From NCBI GenBank assembly GCA_003168265.1, contig PMSV01000001.1:30672-94671 (forward strand): a stretch of DNA of 64,000 nucleotides, in the 5' to 3' direction. The notes below the pieces were generated by a model. The model did no database searches, was not told the origin of the DNA, and saw only the letters and a program-made list of their open reading frames with translations. Each line of letters starts with the position of its first letter. Within the stretch, counting starts at the first letter, position 1. The translations under genes and the position numbers were made by a program. This document shows positions 44,611 through 54,142 of the stretch, in pieces. This stretch comes from Chitinophagaceae bacterium. Its GTDB lineage: Bacteria; Bacteroidota; Bacteroidia; Chitinophagales; Chitinophagaceae.

Positions 44611-44643
44611 AAAAAAATTCCCGTTGAATACTCAACAGGAATT
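44611..44643 (-). terminator. Rho-independent terminator after the ECF sigma gene
   Basis: On the minus strand ATTCCTGTTGA-GTAT-TCAACGGGAAT forms a stem with one mismatch, followed by a run of T. It lies 100 bp downstream of the sigma-factor stop codon at 44744. Confidence 0.8.
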
Positions 44644-44743
44644 ATTAATTGTTTTATTTCTTGTTTGACTTTCACCTCAATAAAGTTAGCAATATTTAAA
44701 GACCCGGCTAATTTATTTCGTTAAAAGTAACATAACAATTTTC

Positions 44744-45325
44744 TCAAAGCGCGATTTTCTTTTCAACCATCATCTTGCGAAGGTTGATCAGGCCATAACG
44801 CATGCGGCCTAGCGCTGTGTTGATGCTACAGTTGGTAAGAGAAGCAATTTCCTTAAAGCTCATATCAGCATAATGACGAAGGATGATCACTTCTTTCTGA
44901 TCTTCCGGAAGCTGGTCCAGCATTTGCTTTACTTTGTCATGGCTCTGGCGTTTCATCATCTTGGTGTCGGCTCCTTCTTCTGTGAAATTCAGCACTTCGA
45001 AAATATCCCGGTCATCGCTGGTCTTGATGGCGGGAGTGCGTTTCACTTTACGGAAATGGTCTACACAAAGATTATGTGCAATGCGCATGGCCCAGGGGAG
45101 GAATTTGCCTTCCTCGGTGTAACGTCCTCCACGAATAGTGTCGATTACTTTGATCAGGACATCCTGGAATATATCCTCAGCCAGGAACTTGTCCTTGACC
45201 AGAAACAAAATGGATGTAAAGAGTTTGTCCTTGTGGCGGATGACTAGTGCTTCCAGGGCATGAAGGTTCCCTTCACGGAATAGGCGAATTAATTCGTGGT
45301 CTGTCTTTTGGTGTAAAGATTTCAT
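44744..45325 (-). CDS. ECF-type RNA polymerase sigma factor
   Basis: 193 aa. Sigma region 2 (residues 22-95): ALEALVIRHKDKLFTSILFL, AEDIFQDVLIKVI, FLPWAMRIAHNLCVDHFRKV. Region 4 (about 130-185): LDQLPEDQKEVIILRHYADM, SFKEIASLTNCSINTALGRM, helix-turn-helix. No anti-sigma gene adjoins it, so control must be at the promoter, by a distant anti-sigma, or constitutive; this is common for one conserved Bacteroidota ECF group. Divergent from uvrA. Confidence 0.92.
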   Translation of the reverse strand: MKSLHQKTDHELIRLFREGNLHALEALVIRHKDKLFTSILFLVKDKFLAEDIFQDVLIKVIDTIRGGRYTEEGKFLPWAMRIAHNLCVDHFRKVKRTPAIKTSDDRDIFEVLNFTEEGADTKMMKRQSHDKVKQMLDQLPEDQKEVIILRHYADMSFKEIASLTNCSINTALGRMRYGLINLRKMMVEKKIAL

Positions 45326-45632
45326 AAAACTTCTACGGTTTTGAAGGTGATAGGATTCTTGTTTGGATTTTAAAATTAAAAAAAGAGAAAAGATGGTTTG
45401 GTTTTTCTAAAGTAGAAGTGATAGATCGATAGGCAATGAGGGTTTAGTTAGTTAATAGTGTACAAATTTCAGTTAAAGATATACAAATTTTGGAAAAAAC
45501 AACATTTTGGGAATTTTTTTTTTAAAATATTTTTTTGAAGCATTTTGGGATAAAACAAGTTTTCCCCCACTCTCTCACCTAAAAAAAACTTCATATCCTA
45601 ACTATTTGGCAAATACATTTGTTTCTTAATCT
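45326..45632. other. Divergent intergenic region, no gene seen
   Basis: 307 AT-rich bases between the sigma-factor gene and uvrA, with a long T-run near 45517. TACATTTG at 45614-45621 matches the -7 box for uvrA but would leave a leader of only a few bases. No ORF or RNA is visible. Confidence 0.45.
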
Positions 45633-48443
45633 ATGACGGCAAAAACCTCAGCAATTAAAAAATCAGCTCCCTCCGCAAAAGCAAAAGCCAATAACAATAT
45701 CCTAATTAAGGGGGCCAGGGTCCACAATCTGAAAAACGTTACTGTCGAAATCCCCAGGGACAAACTCATAGTTGTGACAGGTGTATCCGGGTCCGGCAAG
45801 TCCTCATTGACCATTGACACTCTCTTTGCGGAAGGTCAACGAAGATATGCTGAAAGCCTCAGTGCCTATGCCCGCCAATTTATGGCAAGGATGAACAAAC
45901 CAGATGTCGATTATATAAAAGGACTTTGTCCGGCAATTGCTATTGAACAAAAAGTGATCACCCGTACTCCCCGATCCACTGTGGGCAGCATGACGGAAAT
46001 CTATGACTATCTCCGCCTCCTTTTTGCCCGTATCGGCAAGACCATTTCTCCCGTATCCGGCAGGGAAGTTAAAAAGGACGATGTCCAGGATGTTTTAAAC
46101 AGGATAAGTGAGCTCAGGACAGGAGATCGGGTCCTGATCTTGATTCCTTTCCGGCAGCACCGCAACCGGGAACCCAAAGAGGAACTGAATATCCTGCTCC
46201 AGAAAGGCTTTGTACGTTTATATATAAATAAGAAAGTCGAGCGGATCGAAGAATTATTGGAGCAGGAAAAGCCACATATCAAACAAGGAGACGCCTATTT
46301 ATTAGTAGACCGTCTCGTCGTAAAGGATTTTGACGAAGACGACCTTCATCGCATGGCCGATTCCCTTGGAACCGCCTTTTATGAAGGGGAGGGGGAAATG
46401 ATGATGGAAGTAAACGGTGAAACCCCCATCAATTTTTCAAACAAATTCGAATTCGACGGAATCCGCTTCGAAGAACCCGTCCCCAATCTTTTCTCCTTTA
46501 ACAATCCATTTGGTGCTTGCCCAACCTGTGAAGGATTCAGTCAGGTACTTGGCATCGATGAAGACCTGGTCATTCCGGACAAGCGCCTTAGCGTATATGA
46601 AGGGGCTGTAGCACCCTGGAAGGGCGAAAAACTGGTATGGTGGAAAGAACAGTTCATCAAAGCTGCCAAAAAATTCGATTTCCCCATCCACAAACCTATC
46701 ATGGACCTCAATAAGGCCCAATACGATCTGCTTTGGAAGGGCAATGAACATGTAGCAGGCATAAATGGATTTTTTGATGAGGTGGAGCGAAATCTCTACA
46801 AAGTCCAGTACAGGGTCCTGCTCTCCCGCTACCGGGGGAGGACCAATTGCCCTGACTGTCAAGGCTATCGCTTAAGAAAGGAAGCCCTATATGTCAGAAT
46901 AGGAGGCAAACATATCGGAGAACTCTGTGAACTGCCCGTTACCGATCTCCAACAATGGTTTAATGAACTCAAGCTCGGAGATTTCGACCGTCAGGTGGCC
47001 AAAAGGATACTGATCGAAATTCATCACCGGATAAAGACATTGATGGACGTTGGCCTCGGCTATCTTAGCCTAAACCGGCTCGCTAATTCCCTGAGCGGGG
47101 GGGAGAGCCAGCGCATCCAGTTGACCCGTTCCCTCGGCAGCAATCTCACCAATTCACTATATATACTGGATGAGCCATCGATAGGGCTTCATGCCCGGGA
47201 CACCCAGCGTCTTATTCGCGTTCTTAAAGAACTTCGGGACCTTGGCAATACCGTTGTGGTGGTGGAACACGATGAAATGATGATGCGGGAATCCGATCAT
47301 ATCATCGATATGGGCCCCCTGGCCAGCCATCTCGGAGGTGAAGTGGTCGCCATAGGCAATTTCGAGGAACTCATTGCTTCTAAAGATAGCCTTACCGGCA
47401 AATACCTTAAAGGTGAATTGAAGGTCGAAGCCCCCAAATCCATGCGCAAATGGAATCGTTCCATCACGATCGAAGGAGCCAGGCAGCACAATCTGAAAAA
47501 CCTCACAGTGGAATTTCCACTCAACTTGCTTTGCGTCATCAGCGGCGTTAGCGGTAGTGGGAAAACCACACTTGTAAAACATATCCTGCACCCGGGCCTG
47601 CAAAAACTCAAAGGAGAATTCAGCGGCGATAAGGTAGGCTTGCATCAGGCGATCCATGGCGATACGGATTATATCACCCATATCGAAATGGTCGATCAGA
47701 ATCCAATTGGCAAATCATCCCGCAGCAATCCGATCACCTATATCAAAGCTTATGATGAGATCAGGGATCTTTATTCCCGTCTGCCTTTAAGCAAGACCAG
47801 GGGCTTTCTACCCAAGCATTTTTCCTTCAACGTGGATGGAGGCCGTTGCGATACATGTAAAGGAGAAGGGGAACAGATCGTTGAAATGCAATTTCTTGCA
47901 GACGTACACCTGACCTGTGAGGTTTGCCAGGGGAAAAAATTTAAAGAAGAAGTGCTAGAAGTGACTTACCATGGAAAAAGTATTCATGATGTGCTGGAGT
48001 TGAGCGTGGATGAGTCGCTTGAATTCTTCAAAGAGGAAAAGGATATTCAAACTAAGATTAAACCCCTTTCCGATGTGGGATTGGGTTATGTCAAACTTGG
48101 GCAATCCTCTAACACCCTTTCGGGAGGCGAAGCCCAGCGAGTCAAATTGGCCTCCTTTCTCGGTAAAGGCCGATCCCAGGGGCATATCCTCTTTATATTT
48201 GATGAGCCGACCACCGGCTTGCATTTTCACGACATCAACAAATTACTTGCTTCTTTCAATGCCCTGATCGAACAGGGCCATTCCATCCTCGTGATCGAAC
48301 ACAATACCGATGTGATCCGCTGTGCCGATTGGGTAATCGACCTGGGGCCGGAAGCAGGGGATGGTGGGGGAAATCTTGTTTACGCAGGTCCCCCGACAGG
48401 ACTTAAGAAGATAAAGCAATCCTATACTGGTAAATTCTTATAA
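45633..48443 (+). CDS. uvrA: Excinuclease ABC subunit A
   Basis: 936 aa. Damage-recognition ATPase of nucleotide excision repair. Two ABC modules: Walker A GVSGSGKSSLTIDTL near residue 50 and GVSGSGKTTLVKHIL near 640; signature motifs LSGGESQR and LSGGEAQR; Walker B YILDEPSIGLH and FIFDEPTTGLH. Zinc-finger cysteines are CPTC..CPDC and CDTC..CEVC. UvrB-binding and insertion segments are present. Full length for the family, with a short Lys/Ala-rich N-terminal extension of about 20 residues. Housekeeping gene, monocistronic. Confidence 0.96.
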   Translation: MTAKTSAIKKSAPSAKAKANNNILIKGARVHNLKNVTVEIPRDKLIVVTGVSGSGKSSLTIDTLFAEGQRRYAESLSAYARQFMARMNKPDVDYIKGLCPAIAIEQKVITRTPRSTVGSMTEIYDYLRLLFARIGKTISPVSGREVKKDDVQDVLNRISELRTGDRVLILIPFRQHRNREPKEELNILLQKGFVRLYINKKVERIEELLEQEKPHIKQGDAYLLVDRLVVKDFDEDDLHRMADSLGTAFYEGEGEMMMEVNGETPINFSNKFEFDGIRFEEPVPNLFSFNNPFGACPTCEGFSQVLGIDEDLVIPDKRLSVYEGAVAPWKGEKLVWWKEQFIKAAKKFDFPIHKPIMDLNKAQYDLLWKGNEHVAGINGFFDEVERNLYKVQYRVLLSRYRGRTNCPDCQGYRLRKEALYVRIGGKHIGELCELPVTDLQQWFNELKLGDFDRQVAKRILIEIHHRIKTLMDVGLGYLSLNRLANSLSGGESQRIQLTRSLGSNLTNSLYILDEPSIGLHARDTQRLIRVLKELRDLGNTVVVVEHDEMMMRESDHIIDMGPLASHLGGEVVAIGNFEELIASKDSLTGKYLKGELKVEAPKSMRKWNRSITIEGARQHNLKNLTVEFPLNLLCVISGVSGSGKTTLVKHILHPGLQKLKGEFSGDKVGLHQAIHGDTDYITHIEMVDQNPIGKSSRSNPITYIKAYDEIRDLYSRLPLSKTRGFLPKHFSFNVDGGRCDTCKGEGEQIVEMQFLADVHLTCEVCQGKKFKEEVLEVTYHGKSIHDVLELSVDESLEFFKEEKDIQTKIKPLSDVGLGYVKLGQSSNTLSGGEAQRVKLASFLGKGRSQGHILFIFDEPTTGLHFHDINKLLASFNALIEQGHSILVIEHNTDVIRCADWVIDLGPEAGDGGGNLVYAGPPTGLKKIKQSYTGKFL

Positions 48444-48447
48444 TTGT

Positions 48448-48867
48448 TTATCGCAACCTGTCCATGCTTTTGACCAATTTCTCATCCCTAAAAATGCCGC
48501 GTGCTGCCAGCAAAAACAAAACCGGGATCGCAAGGCTCAACAATGCCGTTATGCTGTAAGTGCCATCGATAAATTGGGTTGTCTGGCGATAATAAAGGAA
48601 GATATTCAACAGGGAAAGAATGAAAGCCAGCAGTGACAAGCGAAATTGGATCTTTCTTTTTTTATAGAGGAAGAGGATAAACAATGCACCAATAAATAAA
48701 ATAGCAGTTAAAGCAAGGATCAAAAAACTACCTGAAGCGATCAGGCTTGTGTATAGGGCAGGCTTGCCTTGTTCCGCCTTGGTTCCGCTGTAAAAGGGAA
48801 ACTTGAATGTGAGAACCGCGCAGGCTGCAGCAGCGAATAACCATAAACTTTGAATCCTTTGTATCAT
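48448..48867 (-). CDS. DUF4293-family membrane protein
   Basis: 139 aa from the ATG at 48867 (MIQRIQSLWLF), the family's usual N-terminus; 21 upstream codons are open. Four transmembrane segments (LWLFAAAACAVLTFKF; SLIASGSFLILALTAILFIG; LSLLAFILSLLNIFLY; ALLSLAIPVLFLLAARGIF) with a short extracytoplasmic loop. DUF4293 has no known function and is restricted to Bacteroidota as far as I recall. Nineteen bp downstream of glyA on the same strand, so likely co-transcribed. Confidence 0.8.
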   Translation of the reverse strand: MIQRIQSLWLFAAAACAVLTFKFPFYSGTKAEQGKPALYTSLIASGSFLILALTAILFIGALFILFLYKKRKIQFRLSLLAFILSLLNIFLYYRQTTQFIDGTYSITALLSLAIPVLFLLAARGIFRDEKLVKSMDRLR

Positions 48868-48886
48868 ATATAATTTATTTTGATCC

Positions 48887-50167
48887 TTATCCCAATTCAG
48901 GATAAAGCGGGAACTGCTCCATGAATTCATTGATGCCCAGCTTCACTTTTTGAATCAGGCCAGCATCGTCAGCATGCATAATGACCTGGTCGACGGAATC
49001 CACAATGAATTCCATATGTTCCTCCTTCATATTGCGGGTGGTTACGGCTGGGGTGCCGAGCCTTATGCCCGATGTAACGAAAGCGCTCTTATCATCAAAA
49101 GGAACCATGTTCTTATTCAGGGTGATATCGGCCTGTTCAAGGGCTTGTTCGGCCTTTTTCCCGCTGATATTCTTATTGCGCAGATCGATCAGCATCAGGT
49201 GATTGTCCGTGCCCTGGCTGATCAGTTGATATCCTCTGGCCACAAAGGCCTTTGCCATCGCCTGGGCATTTTTGATTATTTGATCGGCATAGATTGTAAA
49301 TTCCTCGCTCAGGATCTCGCTGAAAGAAACCGCCTTGGCCGCTATGACATGCTCCAGCGGGCCTCCCTGTGTTCCGGGAAATACCGCCATATCGATCAGG
49401 TTGCTCATCGGGCGTATATTGCCCTTGACATCCTTCAGCCCGAATGGATTATCGAAATCCTTTCCCATTACAATAATGCCTCCGCGGGGTCCTCGCAGGG
49501 TCTTATGGGTCGTAGAAGTCACAAAATGACAGTCTTCAAAAGGAGAGTTCAGTAATTGCTTTGCGATCAGCCCCGCCGGATGAGCTATATCGCACATCAC
49601 AAATGCTCCAACAGAATCGGCAATGGCACGGATTCTTTTATAATCCCAGTCTCTGCTATAAGCCGAAGCCCCGCATATGATCAGTTTCGGTTTTTCCCGA
49701 TGTGCAACTTCCTCCATCATCTCATAGTCCAAAATGCCGGTCTCCTTTTTTACCCCATAAAAAACAGGATGGTACAGTTTGCCCGAAAAATTGACGGGAG
49801 AACCATGGGTCAGGTGTCCGCCCATACTCAGGTCCAGCCCCAGGATCTTGTCTCCTGGTTGTAAAAGGGAAAGCATCAGGGCCGCATTGGCCTGTGCCCC
49901 GCTATGAGGCTGTACATTCGCATATTCAATAGGAAAGACCTGTTTCAGGCGGTCGATGGCCAATTGTTCGGTCTGATCAACTATTTCACAACCCGCATAA
50001 TACCTTCTGCCGGGATAACCTTCGGCATATTTATTCGTCATCACGCTTCCCATCGCCTGCATCACCTGCAGGGAAGTAAAGTTTTCTGAGGCGATTAATT
50101 CAATGCCATGGCGCTGGCGTTCCAACTCCTTTCTGATCAGGTCAAAAACCAAATTGTCTTTTTGCAT
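48887..50167 (-). CDS. glyA: Serine hydroxymethyltransferase
   Basis: 426 aa from the ATG at 50167 ([11 protein letters not shown]); 24 upstream codons are open but unlike the family. PLP enzyme converting serine + THF to glycine + methylene-THF. Motifs: [54 protein letters not shown], and the lysine-PLP motif [16 protein letters not shown] match to TAnnTTTG (TATTTTTG, 50179-50172) with a TTG 21 nt upstream lies directly before the ATG, but would make the mRNA almost leaderless. Confidence 0.95.
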   Translation of the reverse strand: MQKDNLVFDLIRKELERQRHGIELIASENFTSLQVMQAMGSVMTNKYAEGYPGRRYYAGCEIVDQTEQLAIDRLKQVFPIEYANVQPHSGAQANAALMLSLLQPGDKILGLDLSMGGHLTHGSPVNFSGKLYHPVFYGVKKETGILDYEMMEEVAHREKPKLIICGASAYSRDWDYKRIRAIADSVGAFVMCDIAHPAGLIAKQLLNSPFEDCHFVTSTTHKTLRGPRGGIIVMGKDFDNPFGLKDVKGNIRPMSNLIDMAVFPGTQGGPLEHVIAAKAVSFSEILSEEFTIYADQIIKNAQAMAKAFVARGYQLISQGTDNHLMLIDLRNKNISGKKAEQALEQADITLNKNMVPFDDKSAFVTSGIRLGTPAVTTRNMKEEHMEFIVDSVDQVIMHADDAGLIQKVKLGINEFMEQFPLYPELG

Positions 50168-50378
50168 GCCGCAAAAATAAGTGAACTCCCTTAAAATTGG
50201 CAATGGCAATGGTTGGCAATATTTTTCACACCTGATCAACCCTGTTTCTTCAAACCGGCACTCAGAAACACTTTAACGGAAAATCCGTGGCTCCCCGAAG
50301 CATAAAATTCACTACATTCACTCGCTTTTTGATCATATTGAATACGAAGCGAATGGGAAGAGTGTTAAATATCAAAAC

Positions 50379-51377
50379 ATGAAAGCGATTATTCCGGTTG
50401 CCGGTGCCGGCACGAAATTAAGGCCTCATACGTACACCCAGCCCAAAGCATTGATACCCCTGGCGGGGAAGACCATTCTGAGCATCATCGTGGACCAGCT
50501 TGCCGATGCAGGGATTCAGGAATTCATTTTTATCGTCGGTTACCTGGGCGAGAAGATCCAGGATTATGTGAGGGAAAAATACCCTCATCTTAAATCCCAT
50601 TTTGTCATACAGAACGAACGGCAGGGTATCGGCCATGCCATCCTGCTCACGAAGGAAATCGTAGGCGATGACGAGATCTTCATTGTTCTGGGAGATACAA
50701 TTTGCGAATACGAAGTGCCTTCAGTGCTGGCCTTGCAGGGTTCGGTACTTGGAGTTAAAAGAGTGGACGACCCCCGCAATTTCGGGGTCGCTGAGATCGA
50801 AGACGACGGAACGATCAGTCGCGTAGTGGAAAAGCCCCAGATTCCCAAGTCCAATATGGCCCTTGTAGGGATTTACAGAATACGGGAATCCTCCTTCCTT
50901 TTTTCCTGTCTATCAAGCAATATCAATAACCAGTTAACAAGTTATGGGGAATACAGTCTCACAGATGCCATTGAATGCATGCTCGATAATGGTGTCAAAT
51001 TCCAACCCTTTAAAGTGCAGAATTGGTTCGATTGCGGCAAGAAAGAGACCCTGCTGGAATCGAATGCCAAGCTTTTAAAGAAATTCGGAAGTAATATCTC
51101 CGAAGACCATCAATTTGAAAATGTCATCATCGTCGAGCCTGTAAGCATTGCTCCCGGATGTGAGATTCGCAATTCCATCATCGGACCCAATGTGGCCATC
51201 GGTGAAAAAACTAAGGTTCGGTATTCCATCGTGACCGACTCGATCATTGGTTCATTTGCCAATCTTGACGATATCGTGCTTACCCATTCCCTTATCGGGA
51301 GTGACACGGAGGTTAAAGGAGAAAGCCGTAGCCTCAATATCGGTGACAATACTGAAATCGATCTCGGCGAAAGTTGA
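50379..51377 (+). CDS. Sugar-1-phosphate nucleotidyltransferase
   Basis: 332 aa. N-terminal nucleotidyltransferase domain with IIPVAGAGTKLRPHTYTQPK (nucleotide-binding loop and catalytic Lys), ALIPLAGKTIL, FIVLGDTICEYEV and GVKRVDDPRNFGVAEI. From about residue 245 the hexapeptide-like pattern (PVSIAPGCEIRNSIIGPNVA, IGEKTKVRYSIVTDSIIG) forms a left-handed beta-helix. It resembles glucose-1-phosphate thymidylyl/uridylyltransferases that make NDP-sugars for surface polysaccharides. Exact sugar and nucleotide cannot be read. Divergent from glyA. Confidence 0.85.
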   Translation: MKAIIPVAGAGTKLRPHTYTQPKALIPLAGKTILSIIVDQLADAGIQEFIFIVGYLGEKIQDYVREKYPHLKSHFVIQNERQGIGHAILLTKEIVGDDEIFIVLGDTICEYEVPSVLALQGSVLGVKRVDDPRNFGVAEIEDDGTISRVVEKPQIPKSNMALVGIYRIRESSFLFSCLSSNINNQLTSYGEYSLTDAIECMLDNGVKFQPFKVQNWFDCGKKETLLESNAKLLKKFGSNISEDHQFENVIIVEPVSIAPGCEIRNSIIGPNVAIGEKTKVRYSIVTDSIIGSFANLDDIVLTHSLIGSDTEVKGESRSLNIGDNTEIDLGES

Positions 51378-51397
51378 CCCGCTCCTTTTGAGCTCAC

Positions 51398-52120
51398 TTA
51401 ATCAGCAATATTATAAAATTCAAATTTAGGAGTTCCAATTACCCCTCCATCAGTCATTAATTTCTTAAGCGCAGGATCCTTCATTCTGGCTTTTGCTTTT
51501 GCCATGTCTTTAATGTCAAATACAAGATGGACTAAATTAGAATCTGCAATTCCCCGAGACAAAGCTACATCCACCAAACCATTAGAGGCCCTGGTCGAGC
51601 TGCCCTCGCCATCAAAAACTTTTAACCAGGCTGCAAAGTCTTTGACTTTATGTGTTACAAGTACCAATTGCTTTTCATTTGAATCCGGTTTGAACCTGAT
51701 TACATGGAAATAATTCATAGTCGGTTTTGATATTACTCCATTTTTCTCCATAACATCTTTTAATCTCGGATCAGCAGCGAAAGCCTTTGCTTTTTCCATA
51801 TCCGATACCTTCAAGGCGACTAATACATTGTTTGGATTGTCAATAGATCTGCAAACAGCAAGCTCACCCAGGCCGTTGGCTTTTCTTGCCGTTGAATCTG
51901 AATTAAAACCTGGCCTCCATTTGTCATAATCTTTTACTCTGTGGGTTATTTCAACCACATCAAAAGGTGCAGCAAGTTTTGGCGCTTCAGGTACAGCCGC
52001 AACTGTATCCGCCTTAAGTGAAGTACTGTCCGTCGAAGAAGATGAATTGGTTTTTTCTTCTCCATTATTGCAAGCGGCAAATGAAAGCATCATTAATAAT
52101 GCAATCCCAGTAGATTTCAT
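51398..52120 (-). CDS. Lipoprotein with two tandem dimeric alpha/beta-barrel-like domains
   Basis: 240 aa. Lipoprotein signal ending SFAAC (Cys17), then an acidic Ser/Thr linker. Residues about 55-145 and 150-240 are a duplication: VVEITHRVKDYDKWRPGF pairs with LVLVTHKVKDFAAWLKVF, LKVSDMEKAKAFAADPRL with FDIKDMAKAKARMKDPAL, and GVISKPTMNYFHVIRF with GVIGTPKFEFYNI. The repeat looks like the ABM/EthD type ferredoxin-like fold, so the two halves could pair within one chain. Ligand unknown. Convergent with the nucleotidyltransferase gene. Confidence 0.78.
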   Translation of the reverse strand: MKSTGIALLMMLSFAACNNGEEKTNSSSSTDSTSLKADTVAAVPEAPKLAAPFDVVEITHRVKDYDKWRPGFNSDSTARKANGLGELAVCRSIDNPNNVLVALKVSDMEKAKAFAADPRLKDVMEKNGVISKPTMNYFHVIRFKPDSNEKQLVLVTHKVKDFAAWLKVFDGEGSSTRASNGLVDVALSRGIADSNLVHLVFDIKDMAKAKARMKDPALKKLMTDGGVIGTPKFEFYNIAD

Positions 52121-52556
52121 GTAATATATGATTTAGAGTTTGTGCCTACTCTGGTCGGTTTTCGGCTTCCCCGGTTTTATAGATATTTTTTTCTAGGTTC
52201 TTTCTTATTGGTCTGGCATTTCAATTTCGGCTCGTCACAAAGTATTTTTTGTATTTGCCCTTTCAATACCTTCGGACGATATAAGAACAATTCTAAGGAA
52301 TGTACTAATCTAAGCTTTTTCTGAATAAACTTATGTACATCATTCATTCTTAAATTCGATTTCGGGACGAAATATCCTGAAAATTGTACGAAACATGCAT
52401 TTTATTTATCGAAGGATTTTATACCAGCTTTTTTGCTAACTCGAACCGGATGCCCTGCCTTTAAAGGGATCCTTTTATCCGGCACCTGCTTATAAAGAGC
52501 ACTCCTAAGCGTTGCTCTCAATATCCCTAACTTAGTTCTCTGAAAAGCAATTGACC
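52121..52556. other. Intergenic region, no gene seen
   Basis: 436 bp between the lipoprotein gene (minus) and the NMO-like gene (plus). Stops in all frames, AT-rich. A weak long-range stem CCGGAT..ATCCGG (about 52454-52495) surrounds GCCTTTAAAGGG. No ORF, tRNA or known leader recognised. Confidence 0.45.
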
Positions 52557-53507
52557 ATGGCTGTTTTTTCAAACCGCATCACCAGTTTATTCGGAATCAA
52601 TTATCCTATTGTACAGGCTGGCATGATCTGGGCCAGTGGCTGGAAACTGGCCAGCGCAGTAAGCAATGCGGGTGGCTTGGGCCTGATAGGCAGCGGAAGC
52701 ATGAATCCGGATGTCTTAAGAGAACATATCCGCCGATGTAAAGCAGCCACTTCGAATCCTTTTGGTGTTAACCTGCCCTTGTTATATTCTGGAATTGACA
52801 AACAAATAGAAGTAATCCTGGAAGAGGAGGTGCCCGTTATTTTTTCATCTGCGGGTAACCCTTCTACATGGACCGGCGTCTTAAAAGAAAAGGGCATTCG
52901 GGTGGTTCATGTGATCAGCAGCAGCCGCTTTGCCAGAAAAGCAGAAGAAGCAGGATGCGATGCTGTAGTTGCCGAAGGTTTTGAAGCGGGAGGCCACAAT
53001 GGGAGAGAAGAAACCACTAGTATGGTATTAGTGCCTGCTGTTTGCAATAACGTGACGATACCCGTAATCGCAGCAGGTGGAATTGCCAGCGGGAGGCAGA
53101 TGTTGGCAGCCATGGTCCTTGGAGCCGAAGGGGTGCAGATGGGTACAAGATTTGTAGCCAGTGAAGAAGCCTCCTCCCATCCCCTTTTTAAACAAAAACT
53201 AATAGAATCGAAGGAAGGAGATACTTTGTTGACTATGAAACAGTTAACCCCTGTGCGGTTACTGAAAAATGATTTTTTTGAAAGGGTACAACAAGCCGAG
53301 CAAAGGGGGGCAAGTGCAGACGAAATGCGTGAAATTTTGGGTAAGGGCAGGTCCCGCCTGGGTATGTTCGAAGGTAATATGGTAGAAGGGGAATTGGAAA
53401 TTGGACAGGTCTGTGCCAATATTGATATGATCCTTCCGGCTGCGGCGATAATAGAGGAGGTCTGGAAGGAATTCAATGAATTGCTTGCAAAACCGATCCG
53501 TCATTAA
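52557..53507 (+). CDS. Nitronate monooxygenase-like FMN enzyme
   Basis: 316 aa from the ATG at 52557 (MAVFSNRITSLFG); the TTG at 52551 adds two residues. TIM-barrel of the NMO/2-nitropropane dioxygenase family: INYPIVQAGMIWASGWKLAS, NAGGLGLIGSGS, FGVNLPLL, AEGFEAGGHNGRE (catalytic-region HNG), and PVIAAGGIASGRQM, GAEGVQMGTRFVASEEA for FMN phosphate. Members oxidise alkyl nitronates or act as enoyl reductases; which applies is unclear. Followed after 37 bp by a small secreted-protein gene. Confidence 0.87.
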   Translation: MAVFSNRITSLFGINYPIVQAGMIWASGWKLASAVSNAGGLGLIGSGSMNPDVLREHIRRCKAATSNPFGVNLPLLYSGIDKQIEVILEEEVPVIFSSAGNPSTWTGVLKEKGIRVVHVISSSRFARKAEEAGCDAVVAEGFEAGGHNGREETTSMVLVPAVCNNVTIPVIAAGGIASGRQMLAAMVLGAEGVQMGTRFVASEEASSHPLFKQKLIESKEGDTLLTMKQLTPVRLLKNDFFERVQQAEQRGASADEMREILGKGRSRLGMFEGNMVEGELEIGQVCANIDMILPAAAIIEEVWKEFNELLAKPIRH

Positions 53508-53544
53508 ATTTGATTCAAGAACCTGACATTAACTATAACCGCAT

Positions 53545-53955
53545 ATGAGTCCCTTAAAAAAAGCAATCTGGCTATTCTCCCTGATCCTTCTTGCTCAGTT
53601 GGTCCTTGGAAATAACCGCAATCCTGCAGATATAAAATTGCATGGTTATGTAACGGATGCCCTCACCAAAAAGCCTGTGAGCGGAGTGTTGATCTCTGTT
53701 ACTGCAACAGGGGGTACCGGAAAAATGGAAACGACCACAGATGCAAACGGATATTTTTGTTTTTTCCAATTACCCGCAGCCATGGTGAATCTTCAGTTTG
53801 ACAAGAAAGGCTACCAGCCTCATAAGCGTACAGGCGTGGCTATAAGAGACAAGAATCCTGTCAAACTGAATATTGAATTTATTCCGGAAAGCCGGGTAGA
53901 AGACGATCTCGATGAAACGGAATACCCTATTCTGAAAATATTTGAATACGATTAA
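53545..53955 (+). CDS. Secreted carboxypeptidase-regulatory-like domain protein
   Basis: 136 aa. Signal peptide (KAIWLFSLILLAQLVLG). The mature part is one beta-sandwich of the CarboxypepD_reg-like type: LHGYVTDALTKKPVSGVLIS, TTTDANGYFCFFQLP, LQFDKKGYQPHK. Such domains sit at the N-terminus of TonB-dependent receptors, but here it is a free-standing small protein with an acidic tail (EDDLDETEYP). Periplasmic. Function unknown. Ends before a hairpin terminator. Confidence 0.8.
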   Translation: MSPLKKAIWLFSLILLAQLVLGNNRNPADIKLHGYVTDALTKKPVSGVLISVTATGGTGKMETTTDANGYFCFFQLPAAMVNLQFDKKGYQPHKRTGVAIRDKNPVKLNIEFIPESRVEDDLDETEYPILKIFEYD

Positions 53956-53982
53956 ATTGAATCTTATTGCTTGCTCCAAAAG

Positions 53983-54012
53983 AAACGGAACTGTGAACAG
54001 CCCCGTTTTTCT
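53983..54012 (+). terminator. Hairpin terminator
   Basis: AAACGG and CCGTTT close an inner CTGT-GA-ACAG stem, followed by TTTTC, 28 bp after the stop codon at 53955. Confidence 0.6.
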
Positions 54013-54142
54013 ACTACACATGAGGAGACCTGTTTTATTCAAACAAACCAACTCATTATTTTATATAAGTTTCGAACTCTTTTTTAATAACATAGACAAG
54101 ACAAATGCCCCTTTGTTGCACGCCTGAAATGGCGACTGTCAA

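Noticed and set aside
52142..52324. 60-codon ORF in the intergenic region before the NMO-like gene
   Set aside because: Low-complexity Phe/Leu composition, no conserved motif and no start context; treated as chance.
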